DNA of 64,000 nucleotides from Parapedobacter sp035556095 (GTDB lineage: Bacteria; Bacteroidota; Bacteroidia; Sphingobacteriales; Sphingobacteriaceae), in NCBI RefSeq assembly GCF_035556095.1, contig NZ_DATMFT010000011.1, positions 238,840 to 302,839 of the forward strand. The letters run 5' to 3'. Every line of letters starts with the position of its first letter. Position 1 is the first letter of the stretch. A program made the position numbers and the translations under genes. Positions 44,657 through 53,846 of this stretch are shown here, one piece after another. Under the pieces are notes generated by a model. That model was not told the origin of the DNA and ran no database searches. It saw nothing but the letters and a program-made list of their open reading frames with translations.

Positions 44657-45775
44657 TTAAAAACCACCGCCACGAAGGTATTCCTCTTTGCGCATCAGTT
44701 GAAGATCGGCTTGTACCATGTCTTTTATCAACGCATCAAGGTCGTATTTCGGTTGCCAGCCAAGTTGGCGTTGCGCCTTGGTCGCGTCGCCGATCAGCAT
44801 ATCCACTTCGGTGGGCCTAAAATAGGTAGGGTCTATCTTAACAACGGTTTGACCGAACTTGATACGTGTTGTATCAATGCCCAATGCGGCCAACCTTGTC
44901 TCATCAACATCAATGATAACACCCTTTTCACGATCACCCTTTCCGCTGAATTCAACATCGATCCCCAGCTCGGCGAAGCTCAGCTTCACGAAATCGCGTA
45001 CCGTAGTGGTAATGCCGGTAGCCACTACGTAGTCTTCAGGCATTTCTTGTTGCAGCATGAGCCACATTGCCTCGACATAATCCTTCGCATGACCCCAGTC
45101 GCGTTGTGCCGATAGATTACCAAGGAATAGCTTATCCTGCAATCCCAATGCAATGCGGGCGACCGCGCGCGTGATTTTCCGCGTCACAAATGTTTCGCCC
45201 CGAATTGGGCTCTCGTGGTTGAAGAGTATACCATTGCAGGCATAAAGCTGATACGCTTCCCGGTAATTGACGGTGATCCAATAGGCATACAACTTGGCAA
45301 CTGCATACGGGCTCCGCGGATAGAAAGGCGTCCGCTCGTTCTGTGGCACTTCCTGCACCAAACCATATAATTCTGACGTTGCCGCTTGGTAAAAACGGCA
45401 TTTGTTGCCCAGCCCTAACAACCGGATAGCTTCCAGCAGCCGTAAGGTACCCAGCCCGTCGGCATTTGCGGTATATTCGGGGGTATCAAAACTCACTTTT
45501 ACATGGCTTTGCGCTGCTAGGTTATAAATCTCGTCAGGCTGCGTTTCCTGGACAATACGGATAAGATTCGTGGCGTCGGTAAGGTCACCATAGTGCAATG
45601 TGAAATGCCGATTGGTCTCGTGCGGATCCTGGTACAAATGATCTATACGATCCGTATTGAATAATGAGCTTCGACGCTTTACGCCATGCACAATATATCC
45701 TTTTCCGAGAAGGAGTTCAGCCAAATAAGCACCGTCTTGCCCGGTTATACCCGTGATTAATGCAGTCTTAGCCAT
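44657..45775 (-). CDS. gmd: GDP-mannose 4,6-dehydratase
   Basis: 372 residues. Short-chain-dehydrogenase fold with ALITGITGQDGAYLAELLL, the R-R-S-S-x-F-N-T region (VKRRSSLFNTDRIDH), active-site YPRSPYAVAKLYAYW and FNHESPIRGETFVTRKI, all typical of Gmd. Makes GDP-4-keto-6-deoxymannose for fucose, rhamnose or perosamine branches. It begins 4 bp after rfbA ends. The follow-up enzyme (for example fcl) is not in the window. Confidence 0.96.
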   Translation of the reverse strand: MAKTALITGITGQDGAYLAELLLGKGYIVHGVKRRSSLFNTDRIDHLYQDPHETNRHFTLHYGDLTDATNLIRIVQETQPDEIYNLAAQSHVKVSFDTPEYTANADGLGTLRLLEAIRLLGLGNKCRFYQAATSELYGLVQEVPQNERTPFYPRSPYAVAKLYAYWITVNYREAYQLYACNGILFNHESPIRGETFVTRKITRAVARIALGLQDKLFLGNLSAQRDWGHAKDYVEAMWLMLQQEMPEDYVVATGITTTVRDFVKLSFAELGIDVEFSGKGDREKGVIIDVDETRLAALGIDTTRIKFGQTVVKIDPTYFRPTEVDMLIGDATKAQRQLGWQPKYDLDALIKDMVQADLQLMRKEEYLRGGGF

Positions 45776-45779
45776 GTAA

Positions 45780-46652
<873 letters not shown>

Positions 46653-46679
46653 TTTTTGTGCTTCTAATGAACAGAAAGG

Positions 46680-46687
46680 CAAAGCTA
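46680..46687 (-). promoter_or_regulatory. -7 box upstream of rfbA-gmd
   Basis: Minus-strand TAGCTTTG matches TAnnTTTG. Transcription would begin near 46673, 21 nt before the GTG at 46652, which supports that start over the ATG at 46682. No -33 box seen. Confidence 0.45.
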
Positions 46688-46730
46688 TTAATTTTTAAGC
46701 GAACTGCCCGAAAAAGGTGAAAGATCGCCG

Positions 46731-47249
46731 CTATTGTACAGAGACCGAGAACGGAACAGCATAAGCGCCCCATAGCAGGGTTACCGTTCCATCTTTATCG
46801 CCGGTGATGGTGAATTGCTCCACGGCATCATCGGTCTCTGAAGGGGTGGCGTCTGCGCGCAATGCATCCTGTGCTTCGTCATAACGTGTACCCCATTGGT
46901 CCCAGACCTTATTGAAAATTAGCGTGACGTTCTTTTCGCCAGGAATGGAATACAGGCTATACTTTCCAGCAGCAAGGGGCTGCCCCTGCACCAATACGTC
47001 TTTGTTTATTTCAAATGTTGTCGCTTCATTAGCACCGGTACGCCAAACCTTACCGAAAGGAGCAATATCGACACCGATTTCACGGCCTTTCAATGAGGGT
47101 TTGCTGTAATGGATGGCTATCGTTACGCCGTCATCGGTCGTCACGGTAATGCTGTCTGGCGGACTGGCCCGCTTGCTTTTATCTTGCTGCGCAAAAGCGA
47201 CGGTAGACATAACCACTACCGCCAACAAGGATAACAGGGTTGCTTTCAT
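46731..47249 (-). CDS. DUF2911 protein, exported
   Basis: 172 residues with a signal peptide ending TVAFAQ. The DUF2911 signature is clear: SITVTTDDGVTIAIHYSKPS, FGKVWRTGANEATTFEI, LAAGKYSLYSIPGE and NKVWDQWGTRYDE. The family is common in Bacteroidota and has no assigned function. It follows the lipocalin-like gene by 32 bp, same direction. Confidence 0.9.
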   Translation of the reverse strand: MKATLLSLLAVVVMSTVAFAQQDKSKRASPPDSITVTTDDGVTIAIHYSKPSLKGREIGVDIAPFGKVWRTGANEATTFEINKDVLVQGQPLAAGKYSLYSIPGEKNVTLIFNKVWDQWGTRYDEAQDALRADATPSETDDAVEQFTITGDKDGTVTLLWGAYAVPFSVSVQ

Positions 47250-47281
47250 AACGTTTCTATTTTACGTGTTCATCAATTATT

Positions 47282-47806
47282 TTACTGGAGACGTTCGAAA
47301 TTGAATACCAGATAACCGGTTTGGCCATCCAAATCAAGCGGCATCCGCATCGTCAACTGATCCGCATCAGCATATGACAAATCCAACCGGTATCCAGCTG
47401 TCACATTACTCGGCTTATCGCCCGGATAGATTTTCTTGAACTGAAATTTTGGCTCCCCATTGCCTTTACCAGGATTATAAACGGACCATACGATATTTCG
47501 CACCGCACCGGGAGCACAAAGCGTTCCTTCCGCGTCGAAGGTAATGCTACCCTTGCCATTGTTGGGCAAATTCCACACGCTACCTATAAAACACTCGGCA
47601 GGCGCTTCTTCAAAAATCGTTTTCACACTGTATGCCGTGGGAACATTCTCCTTATCTACCGAGTATAGTACCCATTGACCTTTTACCCCTTTACGCCATG
47701 AAGCTGCGGAAGGTGCGCCGTCTACCGCACCTTGCTGGGCTGTACAGGAAGTTAATAAAAAAGATGCCGATAGCAGGGCTACAAAGAAAAATAACGTTTT
47801 ATTCAT
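47282..47806 (-). CDS. Lipocalin-like lipoprotein
   Basis: 174 residues, lipobox LLTSCTAQ (Cys21). The body fits small Bacteroidota lipocalin-like domains: GVKGQWVLYSVDKENVP, GSVWNLPNNGKGSITFDAEG and the C-terminal TMRMPLDLDGQTGYLVFNFER. Ligand unknown; outer-membrane or periplasmic-facing location. Confidence 0.78.
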   Translation of the reverse strand: MNKTLFFFVALLSASFLLTSCTAQQGAVDGAPSAASWRKGVKGQWVLYSVDKENVPTAYSVKTIFEEAPAECFIGSVWNLPNNGKGSITFDAEGTLCAPGAVRNIVWSVYNPGKGNGEPKFQFKKIYPGDKPSNVTAGYRLDLSYADADQLTMRMPLDLDGQTGYLVFNFERLQ

Positions 47807-47924
47807 GTTTTTAAACTTACTAAATGGATTACATAACCAAGCTTTACCTAAGCTTTTTCATGACGTAAAGATACGGATTCAGCTACGAAATGAATTATTT
47901 TTATGCGCCATAGGGATATTCATG

Positions 47925-47932
47925 TATGTTTG
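47925..47932 (+). promoter_or_regulatory. -7 box upstream of the small membrane protein gene
   Basis: TATGTTTG matches TAnnTTTG. A transcript start near 47939 would precede the ATG at 47962 by about 23 nt and exclude an earlier ATG at 47926. Confidence 0.4.
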
Positions 47933-47961
47933 TTGTAAGAAAGACACATTATCCACTTTGC

Positions 47962-48297
47962 ATGGCAATTCAGTCCAAAAACCATACCATCAGTCAATTT
48001 GCGGCAAAATTATTGGTACGCCTTTTCATTTTACTTCTACTGTTCGCTTTCGCACCCATTGTTCTTGAACAAGAGACTACACGGTCATACGGCGAAACGT
48101 TTGTATATATCGAAAACAAATGGGCACTAATATTTCCCGGCTTACTCTTTGCAAGTTTCCTTGTGCTGCTTTTTCTGACCCTCCGTTATAAGTACCAGAA
48201 AACTGACCTCAACTGGATGCTGTCGTTAAACACCGCGCTCCTCATCAGCTATGTAGCCATGGTATACGTACGGCTTTACCCCATCATCTTCGGCTGA
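47962..48297 (+). CDS. Small membrane protein of unknown function
   Basis: 111 residues with three predicted helices: LLVRLFILLLLFAFAPIVL (about 18-36), ALIFPGLLFASFLVLLFLTL (about 55-74) and LNTALLISYVAMVYVRLY (about 88-105). No recognisable family. It precedes the UPF0104 gene by 94 bp on the same strand. Confidence 0.65.
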   Translation: MAIQSKNHTISQFAAKLLVRLFILLLLFAFAPIVLEQETTRSYGETFVYIENKWALIFPGLLFASFLVLLFLTLRYKYQKTDLNWMLSLNTALLISYVAMVYVRLYPIIFG

Positions 48298-48391
48298 TGC
48301 TTGGCGCGATAGTCATCGTCTTTTGCTACCTTTGGGGCTTCATGCATCATTTTCTTTCGGGCATTTGTCCAAACAACGTGCGATAACATCC

Positions 48392-49390
48392 ATGACAAAG
48401 AAGCAGATATGGCGAATCTCGAAGACCATTTTAAAGGTTTGCATTACCGCTATTGCGTTATATTGGGTATTCAGTAAAGTGGAGGCCGACTACCACGAAC
48501 AGGCGATGGAAAACATCGAAGCTGGTTCGGATGAATACCCCCCCAGTTTCTGGCAATTTATCGGGCAGACCATTGCTGACTCCAACCCGCTTTTTTTAGG
48601 CCTAGCCTTCGTCGCCTATGGATGTTCGATCGTGATTGCCGCCTCACGCCTCAACGGCTTTTTCAAGGGTGTGGGACTGGTACTTTCCGAGCGGTATAAT
48701 TTCCGACTGTATCTCTTGGGGTTGTTCTACAACCTTTTCCTTCCCGGTGGTGTGGGCGGCGACGGTTACAAAATTTACTTCTTACGGCGTAAATTCAGTA
48801 TAAAGGGCCGCAAACTCTTATCTGCGGTCTTCTTCGACCGGTTGAGTGGGTTATGGGCATTATGTTTGATTACCTCCGCTTTGGTGATTTTCATTCCGCG
48901 CCTACAAATCCCAAACCAAGTGCCCATCATCGTTGTTGTCATCGGATCGGTGGTGTATTATACCATTGTACGAAGGTACTTTTCCGACTACAGCAAACGT
49001 TTCTTCCGCACACACCTCAAAGCATTAGGCACGCAATCGATGCAGGTAATCTGTGCTATTTTTTTACTTTATGCATTGGGTTTCGACGGTAAATTCGCTC
49101 CTTACTTATTGATGTTCCTCGTCTCTTCGTTGGTAGCGGTTGTACCATTCACTGTTGGTGGGCTTGGCGCACGTGAAATGGTGTTCGTTTTTGGTGCAAA
49201 GTATTTCCAGCTCGACGCCCATCTCGCCATACTCATCAGCCTCTTATTCTACCTCACTTCGGCGTTGTTGGCCGCAATTGGCTCGTATTTTATCTTCCGC
49301 CCACAGGGATTGGGCGAAGATAAGCTACCTACTGCCACCGAGGCCGACTTGGACCGCTTGGACGATGATGCAATGACTGAATCAATATAA
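48392..49390 (+). CDS. Lysylphosphatidylglycerol synthase TM-region / UPF0104 membrane protein
   Basis: 332 residues from the ATG at 48392 (MTKKQIWRISKTI); the upstream frame extension to 48323 is not hydrophobic or conserved in look. About eight helices, including the family region FYNLFLPGGVGGDGYKIYFL and RRKFSIKGRKLLSAVFFDRLSGLWAL cut in two parts, and FTVGGLGAREMVF near the end. The family covers flippase-like transporters and the membrane part of MprF; the LPG synthase domain itself is missing. A paralogue lies at 52753-53727. Confidence 0.85.
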   Translation: MTKKQIWRISKTILKVCITAIALYWVFSKVEADYHEQAMENIEAGSDEYPPSFWQFIGQTIADSNPLFLGLAFVAYGCSIVIAASRLNGFFKGVGLVLSERYNFRLYLLGLFYNLFLPGGVGGDGYKIYFLRRKFSIKGRKLLSAVFFDRLSGLWALCLITSALVIFIPRLQIPNQVPIIVVVIGSVVYYTIVRRYFSDYSKRFFRTHLKALGTQSMQVICAIFLLYALGFDGKFAPYLLMFLVSSLVAVVPFTVGGLGAREMVFVFGAKYFQLDAHLAILISLLFYLTSALLAAIGSYFIFRPQGLGEDKLPTATEADLDRLDDDAMTESI

Positions 49391-49395
49391 AAACC

Positions 49396-50100
49396 ATGGC
49401 TACTATTGTAATTACCGGAGCAAGCAAGGGAATCGGGTTTGAGACAGCGCTGGCACTAACCCATGCGGGGCACCCTGTGGTTGCCGTTGCCCGTTCACGG
49501 GACGGATTGGAAAAGCTGCGGGAAACGGCGCTTAAGCGCGCACCCGATGCGGTCATCCACCCTTTCGTTTTTGACATCGTACATGGCGATTACGCGAAGG
49601 AGTTTCTTCCATTTGTGGTGGAGAAACTAGGACGGGTAGACACGCTGGTCAACAATGCCGGTGTGCTTATCAACAGGTCTTTCGAAAAAACATCCATCAA
49701 CGACTTTTCCGCGATGTTCGAAGGCAATTTACTAGGCCATGTGCGGATGATACAGCACCTTCTCCCGCTGATGCCACCCGATAGCCATATCGTCAATATC
49801 GGCAGCATGGGTGGATTTCAGGGCAGCGTGAAGTTTCCAGGGTTAGCTGCTTATTCAGCCAGTAAGGCTGCCCTGCATGCGCTTACAGAATGCTTGGCTA
49901 TGGAGCTTGAAGCTAAGGCGATTAAAATAAATTGTTTAGCTTTGGGTTCGGCGCAAACAGAAATGCTGGCAAATGCGTTTCCACAGTATGAGTCGCCGGT
50001 TACCGCGCACGAAATGGGAGCCTATATCGCCCAGTTCGCGCTCAAGGGCCATCGCCTTTTCAATGGAAAGGTCTTACCAGTAGCGGTAACGACTCCGTGA
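49396..50100 (+). CDS. SDR family oxidoreductase
   Basis: 234 residues. NAD(P)-binding ITGASKGIGFETALALTHAG, NNAG motif VDTLVNNAGVLI, catalytic Ser in VNIGSMGGFQG and YSASKAALHALTECLA with the Tyr-x3-Lys pair. The cofactor-site residue after the second strand is Arg (AVARSRDG), which suggests NADP (inference). It starts 5 bp after the UPF0104 gene, so the two are probably co-transcribed. Substrate unknown. Confidence 0.9.
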   Translation: MATIVITGASKGIGFETALALTHAGHPVVAVARSRDGLEKLRETALKRAPDAVIHPFVFDIVHGDYAKEFLPFVVEKLGRVDTLVNNAGVLINRSFEKTSINDFSAMFEGNLLGHVRMIQHLLPLMPPDSHIVNIGSMGGFQGSVKFPGLAAYSASKAALHALTECLAMELEAKAIKINCLALGSAQTEMLANAFPQYESPVTAHEMGAYIAQFALKGHRLFNGKVLPVAVTTP

Positions 50101-50118
50101 AATAAATAGGCTAACGTT

Positions 50119-50655
50119 ATGATACAGATTAAAAATATTCATTTCATCAAGGCATTGCGATTATGGCCAGCCGTATTCGTGCTTATTGTCCTTTCCTGCC
50201 AAAATGAATCGCGGAACAATGCTTCGGAGGCGATACAGGAGGACCCGGCATCGGAGATTGCTGCAGATATAGGGGCGCCATTGCCCGCGTTGCCCTACAT
50301 TGCCGTTTTTGATGACGAATCGGAACAGTTAGAGGCAGAAAAAAACACCGATTTCGACCGAACGTCGCTGACTGTAGACGCATTGACACTGGCGTTGCGC
50401 ACCAATTATCCTGAAATTGAGCTTGAAGTAGACCGCATCTCCAATGACACGCTTTTTGTGCGAATTGCCGATGCCAGCTACCTCACCCAGCAAATGGGGT
50501 CGTCTGGGGCACGGGTGTATATCATGGAAGCCACCTACGCATATACCGAACTGCCGGATATCGAGGTTGTTCATTTCGATTTCGCGGAGGGCGACCATGC
50601 CATACCGGGCAATTATACCCGTCGCAGTTTCAATAACCGGCCCGTTGTCCGGTAG
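50119..50655 (+). CDS. Lipoprotein of unknown function
   Basis: 178 residues, lipobox LIVLSCQ (Cys27). An acidic low-complexity linker (about 28-75) precedes a compact domain of about 90 residues (LTVDALTLALRTNYPEIELE, DTLFVRIADASYLTQQMGSS, HFDFAEGDHAIPGNYTRRSF). I do not recognise the fold with confidence. It is 18 bp after the SDR gene and is followed by the palindromic repeat block. Confidence 0.7.
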   Translation: MIQIKNIHFIKALRLWPAVFVLIVLSCQNESRNNASEAIQEDPASEIAADIGAPLPALPYIAVFDDESEQLEAEKNTDFDRTSLTVDALTLALRTNYPEIELEVDRISNDTLFVRIADASYLTQQMGSSGARVYIMEATYAYTELPDIEVVHFDFAEGDHAIPGNYTRRSFNNRPVVR

Positions 50656-50688
50656 GAAAGGCCAAAAACGACGGCCCATTTCGGAAAA

Positions 50689-50859
50689 ATCAATAACTAG
50701 CGTAGCGATTTCATTGATGCCAAAAAAACGAACAAGATATCAATAACTAGCAAAGCGATTTCATTGATACCGAAGAAAGACAATTGAAAAAATCAATAAC
50801 TAGCAAAGCGATTTCATTGATGCCAAAAAAACGAACAAGATATCAATAATTTATCTAAG
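50689..50859. repeat. Tandem palindromic repeat block (three full units, part of a fourth)
   Basis: Units start at 50689, 50739 and 50792 (50 and 53 bp apart), and a fourth is broken off at 50842. Each has ATCAAT, then AACTAGC-AAGCG-type core, then ATTGAT, so the ends form a 6-bp inverted repeat 30 bp across. Units 1 and 3 share the spacer GCCAAAAAAACGAACAAGAT; unit 2 has a diverged spacer. No coding frame fits. It fills the gap between the lipoprotein gene and plsC. Confidence 0.85.
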
Positions 50860-50863
50860 TTTG
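50856..50863 (+). promoter_or_regulatory. -7 box upstream of plsC
   Basis: TAAGTTTG matches TAnnTTTG, directly after the last repeat unit and 36 bp before the ATG at 50899. The repeats would lie just upstream of this promoter. Confidence 0.45.
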
Positions 50864-50898
50864 CGACTTTCAACATATATACCAGGGTATTACCACAC

Positions 50899-51636
50899 AT
50901 GAGAAAATTTGCCGGGTACGTCCTCTCTCCTATTTTTTACCTGCTTTTTGGTATTATTATTACCGTGTTCCATCCTATCCAATGGTTATGCCTGAAATTG
51001 GGCGGATACCCTGCGCACATGCGGTGCGTAGAGGCCCTTAATCTGTGTCTGCTTTGCACCTATTACGTATTGGGCAATACAGTAACGTTTACCAACCGGC
51101 AAAAACTACCGGTGGGCCGGCCTTTACTTTTCGTAGTCAACCACCAAAGCATGTATGACATCCCGCCGCTGATTTTCTTTCTGCGTAAACACCAAGGTAA
51201 ATTCATTTCTAAAATCGAACTAGCAAAGGGCATACCCAGCATATCATTCAACCTGCGCCATGGTGGCGCGGCCAATATTGACCGCAAGGACCCTAAACAA
51301 TCCATCGCAGAAATACTGAAGCTGGCCAACAACATGAAAACCAAGAGTTGGTCGGCCTTCATCTTCCCTGAAGGGACCCGTGCCAAAACAGGCGTCATTA
51401 AGCCATTCAACGTTGGGGGTATCGCCACGATATTGAAAAAAGTGCCGCAGGTACTTGTGGTGCCTATAGCAATCAACAATTCGTGGCAAATGGTACGTTA
51501 CGGTTTTTTCCCACTCAACACCTTCACACGGATGTCGTGGGAAGTACTCGAACCCATCAATCCACAGGGCCGGAATCCGGAAGAGGTAGTGGCAACCGCG
51601 GAAGCGAAAATCAGGGAAAAAATAAAAACGAGTTAA
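50899..51636 (+). CDS. plsC: 1-acyl-sn-glycerol-3-phosphate acyltransferase
   Basis: 245 residues. Acyltransferase motif I NHQSMYDIPPL (NHx4D), motif III FPEGTRAKTG and VVPIAINNSW as motif IV. Hydrophobic N-terminus (LSPIFYLLFGIIITVFH) for membrane association. Makes phosphatidic acid from lysophosphatidic acid; a related lipid acceptor is possible. The TAA at 51634-51636 shares bases with the convergent GT2 stop at 51633-51635 (TTAA). Confidence 0.92.
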   Translation: MRKFAGYVLSPIFYLLFGIIITVFHPIQWLCLKLGGYPAHMRCVEALNLCLLCTYYVLGNTVTFTNRQKLPVGRPLLFVVNHQSMYDIPPLIFFLRKHQGKFISKIELAKGIPSISFNLRHGGAANIDRKDPKQSIAEILKLANNMKTKSWSAFIFPEGTRAKTGVIKPFNVGGIATILKKVPQVLVVPIAINNSWQMVRYGFFPLNTFTRMSWEVLEPINPQGRNPEEVVATAEAKIREKIKTS

Positions 51637-52772
51637 TTGACCCGTCGTCCTTTCCATTGATATTTACCTAGGTTCCCGGCTATGCCGATATAGACCATGT
51701 AAACGATATGCAGGACGGTCAGTATGGGTAAGTATGCCAGCAAATCCATCCGGTTGGCAAACCGGCATAACGGGTAAAGAAAGAAAGCCTCCACAGCTAA
51801 TTTCAACATTATCGCCACAAGCAAACCGCCGACCAAGTAACTGCTTACTTCGAAAAAAAAGGAGGCTAGCCCTGTGAGCAACAGCAATAGGTTAAACATC
51901 CATATCGCCAAACCCAGCGCCACAATCCCCTTATTTTTATAGTGCGTGCTTTTGGAGGCCCAACGCCGGCGCTGGTTGATGAAACCGCGCAGCGTCCTTT
52001 TGGCATCGGTATATACAATCGCACTCCTCGATTTGCAGAAGCCTATCCTATTTGGGTATTTTCCGGCAACCTTGTGCAAAAACAGCTCATCATCGCCCGA
52101 GGCGAGGTGGTCAATCCCATTAAAGCCACCCAATTCGTAAAACACATTACGCCGATAGGCCAGGTTAGCTCCGTTGCAGGTGGATGCGTGCTTTTTACCG
52201 ATACCCGCCGCGCCGAGGCCAATCAAGTAGAGAAATTCCAGCGTTTGCAGCTCCTCAAAGAAACTCTTCTGCTCGGAGTATACCACCGGCGATGAAACCA
52301 GCACATGTCCCTTTTCTTCGGCAAAAGTGATAACCGTAGCCAGCCAATCCTTCTCCATCCGGCAGTCGGCATCGGTAGTTACGATAAAATCGCCCGTTGC
52401 CATCTCGATAGCTGAAGATATCGCCTTCTTTTTATAGGAGTTTAGGGGTTCTGATTCGTTCAGTTTCAAAAGTTTTACGCCTCGTTCGGCAAACGAACGC
52501 ACCACTGCTGCCGTATCGTCTGTGGAGTGGTCATCCACCACAATGATCTCCAGCAACTCCATCGGAAAATCCTGGGCCAATATATCCGAAAGCGTACGGC
52601 CGATGTTCGCCGCTTCATTGCGGGCTGCGATGAGTATACTCACCCTTGTTTTAGGGATACTTTTTTTGGAGAAGGATGGTAACGACGACCATCCTGCCCG
52701 CATGTAACATACCAGCACCGCATATATTCCGGTAAATACAGCTAACGCGATACTAATTAGTTGTGTCGCCAA
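51633..52772 (-). CDS. Family 2 glycosyltransferase, membrane-bound
   Basis: 379 residues. An N-terminal helix, then GT-A domain: VSILIAARNEAANIGRTLSD, VVDDHSTDDTAAVV, the DxD-type TTDADCRM, GDDELFL and the QRRRWASK motif typical of processive-like enzymes. Three C-terminal helices (about 285-365). Probably transfers a sugar to a lipid or glycan at the inner membrane. Its start overlaps the end of the upstream UPF0104 gene by 20 bp. Confidence 0.9.
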   Translation of the reverse strand: MATQLISIALAVFTGIYAVLVCYMRAGWSSLPSFSKKSIPKTRVSILIAARNEAANIGRTLSDILAQDFPMELLEIIVVDDHSTDDTAAVVRSFAERGVKLLKLNESEPLNSYKKKAISSAIEMATGDFIVTTDADCRMEKDWLATVITFAEEKGHVLVSSPVVYSEQKSFFEELQTLEFLYLIGLGAAGIGKKHASTCNGANLAYRRNVFYELGGFNGIDHLASGDDELFLHKVAGKYPNRIGFCKSRSAIVYTDAKRTLRGFINQRRRWASKSTHYKNKGIVALGLAIWMFNLLLLLTGLASFFFEVSSYLVGGLLVAIMLKLAVEAFFLYPLCRFANRMDLLAYLPILTVLHIVYMVYIGIAGNLGKYQWKGRRVN

Positions 52773-53727
52773 AGAAGTTTATTTTTAAGACAAACACTGA
52801 TCCCAAAATGGCGGGCAATATAAGGTTTATAAACCAAACGCACGAAGCGATTGCCATCACGGCGATGTCCTGGTCGGTAATATGTGCATACAAATAACTC
52901 GCCGTAACACTGCGCACACCGAAATCAAACAGATCGAGTGTAGGCAACGCCGCCTGTACAAAAAAGAGGATGAAGATAAGCAGCAACATGGGCAGGAATT
53001 CAATATCGGGGATAATGACCAGCATCAGTATACAATATTGCGATGTGAAGATGATAAATCTAGCCAGCGAGTTAAGAAAGACAGTGGCTAGCTCCCGGCG
53101 GCTATAGCGGGTCAGGATTTCGAAAAAACGATGGAATTTGCGGAGAAACCCTATGCGCTGCATCCAGCTATTGATCCACCGTACGTTGAAATACAGCACC
53201 AAAAAAAAGCTGGCGTAAAGGATAGCCAGCACCCAAATGGCAGCACCGCCAACAGTGGTTACTTCAAAAAACCGATTGACGAACCACGCGATGCTCAGTG
53301 AGCCCGCGACACTCGTGAGGACCAACTGGGCCAGTGCCCCCACCCCCATGGCTACCACGCCAAAGATGCGCTTGCGAGGCTGGAGAAACATCACGCGTCC
53401 ACCGTACTCGCCAATACGGTTCGGTGTGAAAACAGCCCATGTTAATCCGCAGAATACGGATTGCGTAGCCCGCCATAAACCTATACGTTCGATAGGGCGG
53501 CACAGGTATTGCCACTTCACCACTTCCAAAAACCAATTCGCAAACATCAGCACCACCACCACTGATAAGGTAATGACCACCGTGTCGGTGCCCAGGTTAT
53601 GCATTAGCCGTTCAAATTCCTTCAGGTTCTGGTGGTTGTTGAGCTTTTGGTAGAGCACCCAAGCTACCAAAACCAAAATGGCAACCTTCAGTGCAATGCC
53701 CAGCTTCTTCTTTGTCTTATTAGTCAA
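52753..53727 (-). CDS. Lysylphosphatidylglycerol synthase TM-region / UPF0104 membrane protein (second copy)
   Basis: 324 residues with about eight helices. Family landmarks: VKWQYLCRPIERIG, GLTWAVFTPNRIGEYGGRV and MFLQPRKR after it, and LFDFGVRSVTASYLYAH. Flippase-like domain without an aminoacyl-transfer domain. The overlap with the GT2 gene suggests a joint role, such as moving or modifying the GT2 lipid product (inference). Confidence 0.85.
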   Translation of the reverse strand: MTNKTKKKLGIALKVAILVLVAWVLYQKLNNHQNLKEFERLMHNLGTDTVVITLSVVVVLMFANWFLEVVKWQYLCRPIERIGLWRATQSVFCGLTWAVFTPNRIGEYGGRVMFLQPRKRIFGVVAMGVGALAQLVLTSVAGSLSIAWFVNRFFEVTTVGGAAIWVLAILYASFFLVLYFNVRWINSWMQRIGFLRKFHRFFEILTRYSRRELATVFLNSLARFIIFTSQYCILMLVIIPDIEFLPMLLLIFILFFVQAALPTLDLFDFGVRSVTASYLYAHITDQDIAVMAIASCVWFINLILPAILGSVFVLKINFFGDTTN

Positions 53728-53846
53728 ACCCGAATGATTCTAGCGTGCAATGTTACTAATTTATCTGCTCCATTCCCAATGGAATGATTTATGGAATTGA
53801 CCGGCGACGCGCATCCATAAGGAAATGGAGACCAATCTTAATCGTT

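Noticed and set aside
50689..50859. CRISPR array
   Set aside because: Repeat units are palindrome-framed, spacers are partly identical, only three units exist and no cas gene is near.
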